DNA from: Zygaena filipendulae
Taxonomy: Eukaryota; Arthropoda; Insecta; Lepidoptera; Zygaenidae
DNA: 64,000 bases
NCBI GenBank assembly: GCA_907165275.2
Contig: OU015662.1
Coordinates: 6,145,501-6,209,500 of the forward strand
Direction: 5' to 3'
The notes under the pieces were generated by a model, which did not search any database, was not told the origin of the DNA, and saw only the letters and a program-made list of their open reading frames with translations. The translations under genes were made by a program, and so were the position numbers. Below, one piece after another: positions 10,026-21,879 of this stretch. Position 1 is the stretch's first letter. Each line of letters starts with the position of its first letter.

Positions 10026-10080
10026 ATACATACAATCGAACATAGAACCTCCTCCTTTTTGGAAGTCGGTTAAAAATAAA
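9344..10080 (-). repeat. dispersed repeat with ~272-bp internal tandem units and a 36-A tract
   Basis: Landmarks such as catcagttccacttctt, gatttactataaaaaatac and the ccctcgatt..tccaagatcccatcatcagat block recur with a period of about 272 bp, giving two full units and a partial third. The right end reads gaacctcctcctttttggaagtcggtt, the inverted equivalent of 1401-1440. A pure run of 36 A lies at 9989-10024. Confidence 0.8.
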
Positions 10081-10089
10081 AAAATGTTT

Positions 10090-10950
10090 CAAAATAACTC
10101 GCCTAACTCAAATACCTACCTCCTTAATATGTAGTTAGTGGCTGAAAGAGAAAAAAAAATCCATCCAATGGTGGAACGTAGTTGTGGGTTTAACATGACA
10201 GAAGGCAAATAAGGCGTTATTTTTATTTATTTCCAAATCCAAAATCGAATAAATCTCACGGCGTAAACAGCCCATCACTTATTAAGTTTCAAATAAGCAT
10301 CTTATCTTTCCGCGAACTGATTATGATGAAATGAAGTCTTTATTAAGTCAGACACTTTGCGAATTGATTGTTAAAACGTTATTAAGTAAACTTCGTATAA
10401 AGTGCGTCAGACATGCCCTTATGGAACGGACGTACCTAAATAAAATCTTTGATTGATTCAATGTAATCTTGCATCGTTATATCCTTTTAATATCATTAAG
10501 TATGTACTGTAGGCAAGCTACCAATTACATTTTAATGTTTTTATTTATTACATATAGATTGTTAAATCAATAAATTGAACAGAGCACTTTATCTCACTAG
10601 TGTCACTACTCACACATGCGTCGTGGGGACACCTGATCAAACAGGTACACAATATTAATCTAAAGAATAACTAGATTAATACAATACAGTATTCATTAAT
10701 GTCAATGATGTTTGTAAGTGAATGTGTTTTTATATACAGTTATTTACGAAATAATCCTATATCTGCGATGCAAATAAAACGAATAAGTAAGTCTCTGCCA
10801 AATGGCAAGAATTAATTATTATATGTATATTATGATTTCAGGTTGACAAGTATTTATTATAAGGTCAAAGATAAGAAGAGAAACGGAAAATCCCCGATCA
10901 TGACTGGGTTGTTTAAGGTCCATATCTTACTGAAGTACCTAATTTTACTA
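10090..10950. other. gene-free AT-rich interval
   Basis: No gene, RNA or clear repeat boundary. It would lie in the first (5' UTR) intron of gene B if the non-coding exon near 24.2 kb is real. Confidence 0.35.
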
Positions 10951-10953
10951 CTA

Positions 10954-11085
10954 CTAGCCGTTCCTCTGGTTTCACCCTCGTTAATTTCGGAGATCCCGCA
11001 GTTCTTTTTCTATAATCCTGACAACGTGTATGTAAATTGTCAATTTCACGAGTTGAAAAGTTAAGGCGTGAGAGCGTAGGTAAGA
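10954..11085 (+). repeat. CTAGCTGT-family repeat, diverged plus-strand copy
   Basis: ctagccgttcc..ggtttcaccctcgttaatttcggagatcccgc, then ctgacaacgtgtatg and gcgtgagagcgta follow the family consensus in order. Confidence 0.65.
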
Positions 11086-11199
11086 ACTGGGAAAAGTTTA
11101 ACTTGTTAGTTTGTTTGATTAAAAAAGGTGGTTTAGGCAATTCTTTGTTCCCGACTGTGATACTTTTGATACCAAGTTTGATATCACTGATTAGAATCC

Positions 11200-11336
11200 C
11201 TAATAATATTATAAATGCGAAAGTACGCTGTACGCTGTGAAGGGTACAGAAAAGGACATTGGGTAGGTACTTTGCCTCACAATTCTCGCGGGAACTCCCA
11301 AATTAATGTCGGTGAAACCGCGTGGAATTGCTAGTA
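11200..11336 (-). repeat. CTAGCTGT-family repeat, minus-strand copy
   Basis: It runs taatattataaatgcgaaag..gggtacagaaaaggacatt..cgcgggaactcc..ggtgaaaccgcg..gctagta, the inverted consensus, with an internal deletion. Confidence 0.75.
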
Positions 11337-11483
11337 TATGTTAGTATTACGAGCAAAGCTCAATTTAGGTAGGTAAATATTAATATGTTAGCTTCCCTTC
11401 GAGTAGATAGATAGTGTCACGAGGATTATAGGGCTTGACTTATGATAGTTTGATTCTACTATATCGTTGATCAGTTTGAAACT

Positions 11484-11578
11484 TGAACGACCGGATTGGC
11501 ACAGCATATATATAATGTAATTATGTAGTATATACAACGTAACGTTGCTCAGTTTCCACGACACAGGCTTAAAGCTTA
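11484..11578 (+). mobile_element. SINE fragment (family of 16389 and 37647)
   Basis: gaacgaccggattggca is joined to the tail portion tatataatgtaattatgtagtata..tttccacgacacaggct. The tRNA-like middle found at 16389 and 37647 is deleted. Confidence 0.6.
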
Positions 11579-11975
11579 TATTATATTCACTATATTGTCA
11601 GGTATATCTGTGTGGTGTGAAGTGTTATTAATAGTAAAAAAAAATTGTTCCGACCAATGCGGATAGAATCTCTTTTTTTCTATATTTATGTACATACTTA
11701 CAGAAAATTTCACCCACTTTATAATGACACAAAAAGCGTCACGACTCACGACCATCATATAAAGCGATGCCCTTTGCTTCTAATAACTTACGATTCTGTC
11801 TAAAATCCTTATCAGTACGGACTCGATAGTTACGTGCTTAATGCTATATTTAAATAATATAATTTAAAGTTTACTCGTATTTTTTTTTTTTTTTTTTCAT
11901 TTATTTGGGTCACCAAACAGTTACACACAAAATATCACTTAATCTAGCTTACAAAATAATTATAACTCTATGTGC

Positions 11976-12028
11976 AACCAGCACCGGTAACCACAGATTA
12001 CCAACCAGCACCGGTAACCACAGATTAC
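11976..12028. repeat. short tandem duplication
   Basis: The segment caaccagcaccggtaaccac plus agattac is present twice in direct succession, a perfect duplication of about 26 bp. Confidence 0.8.
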
Positions 12029-12040
12029 CAATATATCCTA

Positions 12041-12188
12041 ATTAATATTATTAAATATTAATGCGAATGTGAGTTTGTTTGGAATTTTGCATAAATGTTG
12101 TCAGGAGTAGGTACCTACCTAAAGAATAGGACATAGGAAACTCTTATCCCGGAATTCCCACGGGAACTCTGAAATGGAACGGCTAGTA
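12041..12188 (-). repeat. CTAGCTGT-family repeat, truncated minus-strand copy
   Basis: attaatattattaaat..aatgcgaatgtgagtttgttt..ttgtcagg..ttatcccggaattcccacgggaactc..ggctagta follows the inverted consensus with gaps. Confidence 0.7.
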
Positions 12189-12199
12189 TTGTATGTACA

Positions 12200-14085
12200 A
12201 ACGCGAGTCGCGACCCTAGTAGAAAGTTTATGTATATTATGTAGGTACTTACGTATAAATTTCAAGTACCTACCTAGTTTAAATTGAATTTTATTGAATT
12301 GGTTTCGTTTCGTACGACAAAATACGAGTAGTCAACTGGTAAGGTAAATGAATTGATATTTGATTTGAAACCTAGTCTATAATATTTTGACACCTTATAC
12401 ATAATAGTTTATACCTACTGAAGTCCACTCTTGGCATTAAGGTTAAGTGGACGCAGATAAGCAATAACATGTTAACCCACAAAATTAAGTTATTGATACA
12501 GAACGATTTATTGAGAGTTAGAGAACGTTTTTTAATTATGTGTTTACTTCATTACATTGTATAAATATGTAACAATATGTTGAACATAAAAATTTTTTGA
12601 CACAAAATGGCTCTATAGTTTTAAAACACGATTTACTTAAAATTTCTCTAGTGTGGGTTAACACACTATTGCTTATTTATGTCCAAGTATATCTTCACTG
12701 TCGAAAACCAAGATTCTCGAGCGTATAGAACGAGATCGTAGATATTGTTATTGCAAAAAATATAAAAATTTAAAAGAAAAGATCAAAAAAATTACAAATT
12801 CAATGTTTATAAATACTAATTCACTTTTGATCCCGCAATCTTAGGCAAACATGTCAAGTAATTTTTATCTGAGTTTACATCACACTTTTATCATATAAAC
12901 TCAGAGTAATAAATATACTGATATAAATTATTACGATATAATAATACTTTTCTTACTCAAGCACGATGTGATTTCATTACAAAACGTGTGTAAACACATA
13001 ACGTGGGTGTGTTATTAAAAAAAAAAATTTTAGATATAGAATTCATAGAAAATTAAGTTTAATAATTAATATACCTATCCACGCAAGTGATTACCTACGT
13101 TATACAAGGTTAGTTCGGAGTAGGTTAAGAGTGTAGGTAATCTGTATAATAAAAATGTAAATGTTCATTTATTCAAAATGAACATCTTCGATTGTTTTGT
13201 AACGTTGCAATCGAATACGCGCTTGTTAACCTATTTGTTTTTTAATAAGCGTTCCCGGGGGTATCCCGAACCCTTGTTTTGCAATGATACCCTAAGTATA
13301 TTTTGAAATACCGAGTACCACGATATTATGCAAGTCTAAGAGTTAGGTTTGTACCGGTTGTACAGCGGTCAGCGGTACCAAAAACAAATTCAGATTTTCA
13401 GATTACCAAAAAATATTTTTTTTGCTGACATCTGTCCGCAAACATAGCATACAAACTTACTGTATTTTCTGACAGAATACATTTCTTTTTGCTGAAAAAC
13501 ACGTTAAAAATAAAAGAAGGAATTATTATTGGCCTTATTAAAAGTTCTGTTTTAGATCATAGACAAATTCGCTAACTAATAAAGTTGTTGTTAGGTGATG
13601 AATTTAAACATAGGATTTACTAAAAAGTATTCGCAAAGAGCTTTTGGTATAAAACACAGATAAATACACACATAAGTTGTGGTTGTGGTTTTACCTAGGT
13701 ACTTTTTTGCTATCAGAGTCGTTCGGTGATCGTTAGCACGGTAAAAATAAGTGTTAACAAATGTTGTAAGTATGGAAAGTAGTTTTGTTACGAGTAGATA
13801 TGACTGTACGAGTAGATGCATTAACGAGAAAAAACTAATAAATGTATTAATGTAACTTAAATATATTATCTACCTTATATTAACTTATATTAACTAATCT
13901 TTGATGCCTTTAAGCCCTTAGATTTTAAAAGTTGAACGCTACCTACTATATAGAGGTTGAACGCTTTGTTAACTTGATCTGGTCCTCCTGGTTGCATATA
14001 ATATAAGAAAGAAATTTGAATTTTGAATGAGATGTTATTTAGAAAGAATCTTGTTCAATTCACAAATGAAAAAACTGCGAATAGG
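12200..14085. other. gene-free AT-rich interval
   Basis: No supportable gene or RNA. Isolated short open frames (for example 13591-13821 minus) have AT-driven composition and no recognisable motif. The GC-richer patch near 13200-13400 has no splice-bounded frame. Confidence 0.35.
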
Positions 14086-14087
14086 TA

Positions 14088-14282
14088 TAGAATCTATTTA
14101 ACTATAATAATGAATTGCTGTTTGTTTGTCTCGCTAAAACTCAGAATGGCTGTACCGATTTGGCTAAGTTTGATCTCGAAATATTTGTGGAAGTTCAGGG
14201 AAGGTTTAAAAAGTTAACTAGGCTATTTTTGAGTTCCTGCGGAAATTCCGAAACTCACGTGTGTGAAACCGCAGGGCAAATA
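14088..14282 (-). repeat. CTAGCTGT-related repeat, ATCTATATAATAAAAATGAATCGC subfamily
   Basis: It shares with 52119-52307 the start (ctat..aataatgaat), gctgtaccgatttgg, the gttcctgcggaaattccgaaactcac block and the gtgaaaccgc..ggca end. Confidence 0.65.
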
Positions 14283-14756
14283 TAATTTTCAAACTAAAAA
14301 TGACAAAAAGCTATCAAAAATTAAATTATTATTAACTTACTGCACTACACTCTGCCCGAAGTGTTCGCACTAACACTCGAATGTTTACAGGAAAAATTAT
14401 AATTACTTAATTAATATTTATTAAAACTTTAAATGGCAACTTTATGACGAGCATCGTACGCGAACTGAGCGACTATAATACTAGAAACAAAGAACCTATA
14501 ATATCTAATATAATAATATTATATGAATCATTATCGCATTAGTTATGTAAATAATCGTATTGGGCGAGTTCATATCGTTTGAACTCATTATTTGAGTAAA
14601 TAAAACGATCTATGTACCTACCTAAATTTGATTAGAAAAATAGAGTTCAGTAATTTCGAAAGTTTGAATATGTAAGGTGCTTCAAGCTTTTATGTTTCGT
14701 TGTCATAATAGGTACCTTCTTCCGCGAACCTATTGCATAAAATAGAACAATCCCTA

Positions 14757-14938
14757 CTTATATTATAAAGGCGAAAGTAACTCTCTAGCTGTGTGTCTAT
14801 CTATCTGCCAGTCTCTCTGTTACGATTTCATGTCTTAACGGCTCAACGAATCATCACGAAACTTTGCATACACGTTATCAGGGGTACAGAAAAGGACATA
14901 GGGTACTACTAGGGTGAAACCGCGGGGGTCAGCTATTA
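14757..14938 (-). repeat. CTAGCTGT-family repeat, minus-strand copy
   Basis: cttatattataaaggcgaaagta, then ctgtctctctgttacgatttc, tcatcacgaaactttgcatacacgtt, ggggtacagaaaaggacataggg and gtgaaaccgcggggg follow the inverted consensus. Confidence 0.8.
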
Positions 14939-15100
14939 TTAAATATTTTTAATGTTCTCGTATATATACCTACAAACTCAGCTTCAGTTAGGTACAGTTG
15001 TTTGATAAAAAAGATAGATAGATGAACATATACCTATTGTGACTATAGATTGCAGTTTCACCAGCGTGAATTTTGGCATTCTCTCGGGAACTCCATAATC

Positions 15101-15296
15101 CTGCTAATATTATAAATGTGAGTGTGGATGTTTGGATGTTTGTTACTCAAACACGAAAAATGGCTGAACGGATTTGAATGAAATTTGGCATGCACGTTGT
15201 CAGGGGTACAGAGAAGGACATAGGGTACATTTTATCCCGGAATTCCCGCGGGAACTCCGAAATTACCGCGGGTGAAGCCGCGGGGGACAGCTAGTA
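15101..15296 (-). repeat. CTAGCTGT-family repeat, near-complete minus-strand copy
   Basis: This is one of the best copies. It contains ctgctaatattataaatgtg, gttactcaaacacgaaaaatgg, ggatttgaatgaaatttggc, atgcacgttgtcaggggtac, aggacatagggta, tcccgcgggaactccgaaat and gtgaagccgcgggggacagc. Family identity (SINE or LINE 3' end) is not settled; the AATATTATA end resembles a target-primed retroelement tail. Confidence 0.88.
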
Positions 15297-15299
15297 CCA

Positions 15300-16060
15300 A
15301 ATATTAAGAAGATTACTAGTATTACCATATCTATAGATACTTATAAATATATAGTGATAGTTCGTGGCGATTTGGGCGACAAAGTCAATCAAAACACAAT
15401 TGAGTTTCTCTGTAAGGAAAGATTTATTTTGTTTACTTTACCAAAGTAATTAACCAAATAAAAATGTCTACAAACAATAAAACCTTACCTGTAAGGAAAG
15501 AAATGACATTTAATGTTTCTTTATTGGAATGTCGATTCCTAAATCACCGTTTTTAATTAGTGAAACTTATAATGAAAATTATTTTTTTAACAGCAGGTAG
15601 ATTCTTCACATACTATAATTCGACCACAGATTACGCTCATAAATTATCACACTGTTGTAGCCTGCCACGGTGACACGCGGGAGTTTAAAAAGGCTAATTA
15701 TAATATTTTTCTTTAAAAATATTTGTAGATTTTGGAAATACTAGTCATTTAAGAATGTAGCATTCGTAAGTAGGTATTTCGTTATAAATTGGTTTTGTCT
15801 ATCGCTTTTATCAGCGTCGAATGTAAGGTGCTCGCTTGCCTATTTAAATATGTAAATATTCAAGTTTGAGGCACGCCATTCAGAAGCGCGCCGCTATATC
15901 TTGCTCGTTTCAAAATATGTATTGGACAGTTAAATAATATATTATTATTATTATAACAAAATCCTTATGTCTATTTCCTGCAGTTAACTAGTTCAATGTT
16001 GCTGTCAAGGCCACACACGGCACACTCTGCATAATATTGTGTAGGCGTTCGTTATTAAAT
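15300..16060. other. gene-free AT-rich interval
   Basis: Nothing supportable beyond AT-rich sequence. gcacgccattcagaagcgcgccgc at about 15870 is a short GC-rich patch without an open frame. Confidence 0.35.
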
Positions 16061-16062
16061 AA

Positions 16063-16262
16063 CTAGCTGAGCCCCGCGGTATCACCCGCGGTAATTTCGA
16101 AGTTCCCGCGGGAATTCCGGAATAAAAAGTACCCTATGTTCTTTTCTGTACCCTTGAAAACGTGCATGCCAAATTTCATCCAAATCCGTTCAGCCCTTTT
16201 TTGCGTGATTGAGTAACAAACATCCAAACATCCACACTTTCACATTTATAATATTAGTAGGA
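16063..16262 (+). repeat. CTAGCTGT-family repeat, near-complete plus-strand copy
   Basis: It begins ctagctgagccccgcggt and ends cacatttataatattagtagga, the mirror image of the copy at 15101-15296. The two form an inverted pair about 770 bp apart. Confidence 0.88.
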
Positions 16263-16388
16263 TAACGATTTAATTTTAAGTTAAATAGTTTAACGATTTT
16301 GGAAAAGGATGCTTCAAAAGTCTTTAGGTATCTAATTATTCATAAGTAATAGATATACAACGTGTAACGGGACTGATGACTAAATAAT

Positions 16389-16640
16389 TGACGACCCGAT
16401 TGGCGCCGTAGGTCACCACTCACCGTGCCTACTGCCTACCCGCTAATCAAGAGGTTCCGGGTTCGATTCCCATTGCGGGTGGACTTTGTGTGATGAACAC
16501 AGGGTTCACACTTTCCATTTTGGGCATTATATATCTATAGTATAATATATGTTATTATATTATGTAGTATACAGTATATACCACATTTACTTGTTCCCAC
16601 GACACACGCTGTCGGTCTGTGTGTTGTGAAGTGGATAAAA
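16389..16640 (+). mobile_element. tRNA-derived SINE, family with GACGACCCGATTGGCG start
   Basis: gacgacccgattggcg..gtaggtcac is followed by a pol III B-box-like segment (gaggttccgggttcgattcc), then gtgtgatgaacacaggg and an AT-rich tail with tatagtataatat, ending at cacgacacac. The same order occurs at 37647-37858. The head is a tRNA-like promoter; such SINEs move using LINE machinery. Confidence 0.82.
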
Positions 16641-17351
16641 AAAATTGTAATAAATACTTAATAACTGAATAGCTTTTTTAGCTAGAGTTATCACGAAAAT
16701 AACCTATTGTTTTCAAGGTCAAATCAACAGCTGCGAAGGCCAATGAACTCTCACTTATGTATCTTTATAGACAAACATGTTGCTTGACCTTCGGTTTTGT
16801 AAAATCGCATACTAAAGACCAATAAAATTTACCTCAATAAGGGTCTACCCACTTGTATCGATACTATAGCATAGTTGCGTTAAACCAATCGCCGGTTGCG
16901 ACAGGGGTTTATGAGGGAAGAGTGAAGACCCTTTTAGAAGCAGGATAGTTAAGGTTTTGTGTTTTGAATGAGCAAAATTAGCGATAAAAAAAATGTTCCT
17001 ACAGCTCTTTTGAGAGAAATAATTATAACAACACTTAACAACACACATACCTACTTGATCCCGCATTGAACTACATATTTAAATAAGTTGTGATGCGTTT
17101 TGAACCAAAAGAGGCAGACAGAAAGGTAAATACCTACTAAATAGACAAATTTTATAAAAATATCTATGCGGATTCTATTTATTCTTGTACAGACAAATTT
17201 CAATGTACGGGCACACCCATGTCTACAGTTTTATTACGTATTTTACCTATCTCGAGAACTACAGAAATCCTGAGGAAATCCCACAGTTCACATGGGTAAA
17301 ACCGCAATACTGATTTGGGTACATAGCATATTATTTACTTTATATTACCAA

Positions 17352-17525
17352 CTAGCTGTTGCCCGCTTGTTCACTCGCGTTAATTTCCGAGTTCGCGCGG
17401 GAACTCCAGGATAAAAGTACCTACCTTGACAACGTGTATGTATACATATAAGTTATGACAATCTGTTAAGTAGTTAAGCCGTGAAAGCACAAAACAAACA
17501 GACTCACTTTCGGATTTATTTAATA
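17352..17525 (+). repeat. CTAGCTGT-family repeat, first of a tandem pair
   Basis: ctagctgttgcccgct..cactcgcgttaatttccgag..gacaacgtgtatg..actcactttcggatttatt. It is followed immediately by a second head-to-tail copy. Confidence 0.75.
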
Positions 17526-17526
17526 T

Positions 17527-17773
17527 CTAGCTGTTTCCCGCGGTTTCACCTGCGCTATATCCTTTTCTGTTATCCTAACAACGTGTAGTATGTAAAATTC
17601 ATTCAGTTTTACCCCCGTTGAATATTATTAGTTATTATTATTATTATTCCGGGATAAAACTACCCTGTCCTTTTTTGTGCTCCTGAACACGTGAATGTAA
17701 AATTTCATGATGATCGGTAATGGTGTAAAAGCGTAACAAACACACAAACTCACTTTAAGTTTAACATTTATAA
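17527..17773 (+). repeat. CTAGCTGT-family repeat, second of a tandem pair
   Basis: ctagctgtttcccgcggttt..cacctgcg, then acaacgtgta, a ttattattattatt expansion, ccgggataaaactaccctgtcc, gcgtaacaaacacacaaact and tttataaag. The simple-repeat run separates duplicated internal parts. Confidence 0.72.
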
Positions 17774-17779
17774 AGCAAA

Positions 17780-19500
17780 GATAAAATTCTTATCGAACAT
17801 AAAAAAACAAGAATCCCACCCATAAGTTAAATATCACACGGTTTCCACTTTTTTGTGTCAACTTCTCACCCGCCGCGCAGTGAGTTCTCGGAAAAAAAAT
17901 TAATGGGTGTTTTTACGGAAAAACTTTTTTTCTAAGTTTGTGAATGAATGAATTAGCGCCTACTATTAGGTATGACGCGATACAATACAATAACAATATT
18001 CCCACACTATATTAAAGTTTGTGTTGTTTGAAAATTTTGAAATTAAACAGGGTATGTAGAAAAGTGCATGATTGTTACGAGTATAAATAAGCCTTAGAAA
18101 TTATGTAGAAGGAACAATTACATTAAAAGTTTGATTTTCGGACAAATGTTATTTGAGCGTTTAATTGAAATGCTTGATAAAACCAAAACTAAGTTTAATC
18201 AATTAGTTAGTCACAAAATCACTATTTTTCAGATTTAAACTGAAATATGATACATAGCAACAAAAGTTACATAATTACCCTACTGATTTTATAAAAAAGG
18301 ATTGCTGTTTACTACCTACCTACATATTAAAAAGGCTACATTTTCACTATGTTGTTCACGTTTGCTTTTGCATTTAATTATATTTTTTGTTGTTTTTTTT
18401 TTCTCGCATGAAGTCATAATTTCAAATTCATAATTTTTCCCGTTGAACTATTTTTCGTCGTAGCCCCTTAAATACCATACGATGCCATGTTTTCAGAAAT
18501 ATAAACCTACAAAAGAAGAATGTTTTAATCGCTGTTAGAGCGTTAAACTGCGTCATCATAATATGATATTATGTAGGTAAGTCTAATATGAGGAAGTAGG
18601 TATATACATATGTACTGTAAATGCGTCAAATGAGTTTTACCTGAAACAACGCAAAGATATCGAAAAAACAAATACTTAAATTTAGTACTTTTGAGACATT
18701 AATAATGCTGCAGAGCAGTGCAAAGCTTTACTTACTTCTTACTTAATTTTTCGTCAGTGTAAATAACGTCACAATTTAAACATTTTTTAAGTTTTTATTA
18801 ATTTATTGCGAGTCTTAGGTAGGTAAATAGGTGTATTGGAACATAGATTATTATTGTGTATACATTTTACATAGCGCTAAGAATTTTATGATAAGCATTG
18901 TTGACACGTGTAGCTTTCTTTCCACAAAATAAGTATCGGACTTGAGACTCTACATGTGCGAAGCATACCTAAAATATCTGTATATAACCAGATGATAATA
19001 TCTACCAACAACATCGCACACGTGCAAAACTTAAACTGTAAAGTATTCCTCCAGTTTAATTTAAATGCCAAAGAATACCATTAATTACGGACAGACTTAT
19101 CACACGCAAACTAAAAGAAACTTTCGTGAAAAGTTCGAATCTTTATTAAATTAATTTACATTTATAAAACCATTTTTCTAGCGACACAGATGTTGTTTAT
19201 GCTTATGCTGAGCTGGTTGCCTTTTTGTTGCGAATTGCGACACGCTGTCTGTGCTTCTTTTTGTAATTTTAACGAATGTCGTAACGAATAAAGTTAATTT
19301 CATTTCGTTTCATCCATTTCATTTCCGGTGCTACACATTTATTAAAATTTATATTTGTGATTTATACCAAATCATGGGATCGCATGTACCTACCCTACCC
19401 CAAAAAAGGAGTAATGAGTAAGTATATCAGTGTAGCGGCAGGTACTTACAGCAATCTAAGCAAATATTTAGCGCTTTATTTCCTTCTAACGCGTTTGTAA
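17780..19500. other. gene-free AT-rich interval
   Basis: No gene, RNA or definite repeat found. Short frames such as 18886-19071 (minus) carry no recognisable motif. Confidence 0.35.
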
Positions 19501-19519
19501 GAAAGAAAGATAACATAAT

Positions 19520-19800
19520 AGTAGATTATGCACCGAGGGAGTAAAGCACTGTCTTACGTCACCGGCGGCATATTGAACCCTGAGCGTAACGATGGACTCT
19601 AGAGTTAATCCCAGAGCGTAGCGAGGGTATTTAAAATATAACTCCTGAGCGAAGCGAGGGAGTTATGTAGAGTCCTGAGTGAAGCGAGGGGTTTAAGCTG
19701 CCCGTGACGAAGACAGGTTTTATCCTCGAGGTGCATACTCTACTTTTCATACGTACTGCGAGACATAAACCCTCGTTACACGGGCAGACGGTTTATTCGA
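19520..19800. repeat. segment with four GAGCGAAGCGAGGG-type motifs
   Basis: Variants of the 14-mer gagcg(t/a)agcgaggg occur at 19582, 19613, 19647 and 19677, spaced about 30-34 bp. They are preceded by caccgagggagtaaagcactgtctt and followed by gcccgtgacgaagacagg. It looks like part of a dispersed repeat. Confidence 0.6.
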
Positions 19801-19932
19801 AAATAGAACTGGCCACCACAGGCAGATCACATAAAAAGAAAAAACGCTAAGAGTTTTCCTACAAATAATGTTCCAAACTCAAATCACTTTACTCCCTTGG
19901 GAGTTTCATACAACATTACCTCCCTCTCTTGG

Positions 19933-21716
19933 GTATGTAATAGGGTGTCCCTTATATGGCCGAAAAAAATTTTTTTTCAGTTATCGAAACGCATACCCTC
20001 TTATTGTGTTTATTAGTTGACTAGTTACGCGAATACAGAATTTCTACTTCCTACATTAATTTTAACCCGTGCCGACAGGGCCTCAAAGTTTTACAAAATA
20101 GCTGCTTAAAGTACCCCTTAAATGTAGCTGTAGATCATCACTGAAATTCATTATGTTACATAAATATTGATGAAAACACAAATTGATATAATGCCTTTCT
20201 CATATTTATAAAAAAAAGATACAATTTGCTAATATTAATTTGGATATTTCCTCTTTAAAGTCTGTTTTTTACATAAGAGGTAGATATATTTTTATATGTT
20301 CTTGATCGTAACATAATAAAAACTGCTTCTGTTCATCGTCCATCGTCCTCCATCCAGAAAAATAATCTCAAGGAGTTTGCGATAATCATCTCGTACAATC
20401 ACTTTTACCAGCTCATCGTTAAAAAACCTCACTAATCCGTTGCATCACAGGGATATTGATGGACAAAATCAGTGCATGGCTCGATGGCACTTTAGGATTA
20501 ATGTCCACCAGCTGTCTCTAAACTTTTTGAACACTGAAATATTATGACTGTTGTAGTGTGTAGTCAGTAGTCACTTGATGGATCTTTGATTAAAACGCAC
20601 TTTTGAGCACCAGTTCGTAAACGTGATGTCAGCAAGCAAAGAATAACGACTCTCTTTCTAGTTTTTGCTCTAAAAGCACACAAGCTCCATTTAAGCGTCC
20701 TGTGTTAGATGTTGTCGTATCACAGCGTATTATTTGTAACTTATATCATTCAGGTTTCAATCATGAAGCGTGCTTAATACTGCCATCGCTTAATCTTTGC
20801 CGGAAGAGCTGTCTCACTTCGATACTTTAAGAAGTTGTTCTTTCTCTTCATATTAAATAATAATTGGCAGAGGTTCTTCTTTAGAATTTCTTACGTCCAG
20901 ACAAGGTAACAATTTACCATCCCAATGAGCAATAACCACTTCGGGCACTTTATTCTAAAAATCAGATTTAATGAATTCCACTCTTCTCATTTGTGCTATA
21001 AAGCGTTGAATAGAAGATTTGTTGATCGGGTAAACGTTCTGTATTCCAGACCCCCTGGATCTCTTTCCTCTTGTTAAAATATTTTATGTACTTCATCAGC
21101 GTGTTCGATATTGAATAAATTATTCAATTCGAGGTGAAAATTCTCCTATCAGTGCCTATGAACATCATGAATCTTCTTGCAATTCTAATCAATTATTTCC
21201 GCTCTCGCCAGACCTTATAAAGATCCACTAACTCCTTAACACAATTAGGAATAGCTTTGGTATGTATTCTAGCTTTTTCCCAGAATATAATGCACTCCAG
21301 AATGACAAGATTTGCGCTTTCCCTAACAGTCAACTTAACTTCGTGCATATTAAAAAATAAAACTGCGAGAGCTTGACAATTACACGGTAATTTTGCACCA
21401 GTTAATTGGTAATTTACTTCACCAACCAAAAAAATATTTTTTTCTATTGCTTCTTAGTTTTACTGACATCTTCGAAATACATAACAATCCGTGCTAAATA
21501 CCCGACAACCGGGATAGTGACAATACAGCGGATACGACGTGCCGCTCCTGTGACGCAATTTGTATGAACATATTTCCGTATAAGTCGGCACGGGTTATCT
21601 TGTTCCGAATAAGATAAAAATTTGTTTTTGAGTGTTTTAGGTCCAAATGAATAAAATAATAGCCTATGCGTTGTAAAATTTAAACTTTGAAAAATAAGGG
21701 ACACCCTAGTATGTAA
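19933..21716 (-). mobile_element. hAT-superfamily-like DNA transposon, decayed, with 8-bp target-site duplication
   Basis: The element 19941-21708 starts TAGGGTGTCCCTTAT and ends with its reverse complement. It is flanked on both sides by the identical 8-mer gtatgtaa (19933-19940, 21709-21716). An 8-bp duplication with terminal TAGGG fits hAT elements. The interior is a broken minus-strand coding region (20560-21429) with several stops and frame changes. One readable piece (about 20900-20960) includes VVIAHWDGKLLPCLDVRNSK; another (20600-20720) includes NTGRLNGACVLLEQKLERES followed by FFAC-stop-HHVYELV, where a CxxH-type motif seems to be cut by a TGA. From memory, similar proteins are common in arthropod genomes. 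The copy cannot make a full transposase. Confidence 0.85.
21193..21429 (-). pseudogene. hAT-like transposase fragment
   Basis: This is the longest intact frame inside the element, 78 codons. It includes VNYQLTGAKLPCNCQALAV, REVKLTV-like ..EVKLTVRESANLVILECI and WEKARI. The order before the AHWDGKLL and NTGRLNGAC pieces matches the N-to-C order expected of one ancestral protein. It ends in a stop with related sequence continuing in other frames. Confidence 0.65.
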
Positions 21717-21785
21717 TGCCTTGCTTTACGTTGAGATTGCGTGATATGTAATTGGACATTATCGAGCAGGTGGTACGAAAAAATA

Positions 21786-21879
21786 TTTAGTTACGATTTC
21801 AGCGGAATAGTTACAGAGAGCGGCGATGCCACGGTATGAACCCAGCAGGCGCAACGATACTGTGATTCCTTAACTTACG
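21786..21879. repeat. 94-bp repeat, nearly identical to 24602-24696
   Basis: ttagttacgatttcagcgga through cgcaacgatactgtg is shared almost base for base with 24602-24696, and flanks differ. The minus strand contains gggttcatacc, a weak B-box match, so a SINE core is possible. Confidence 0.7.
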
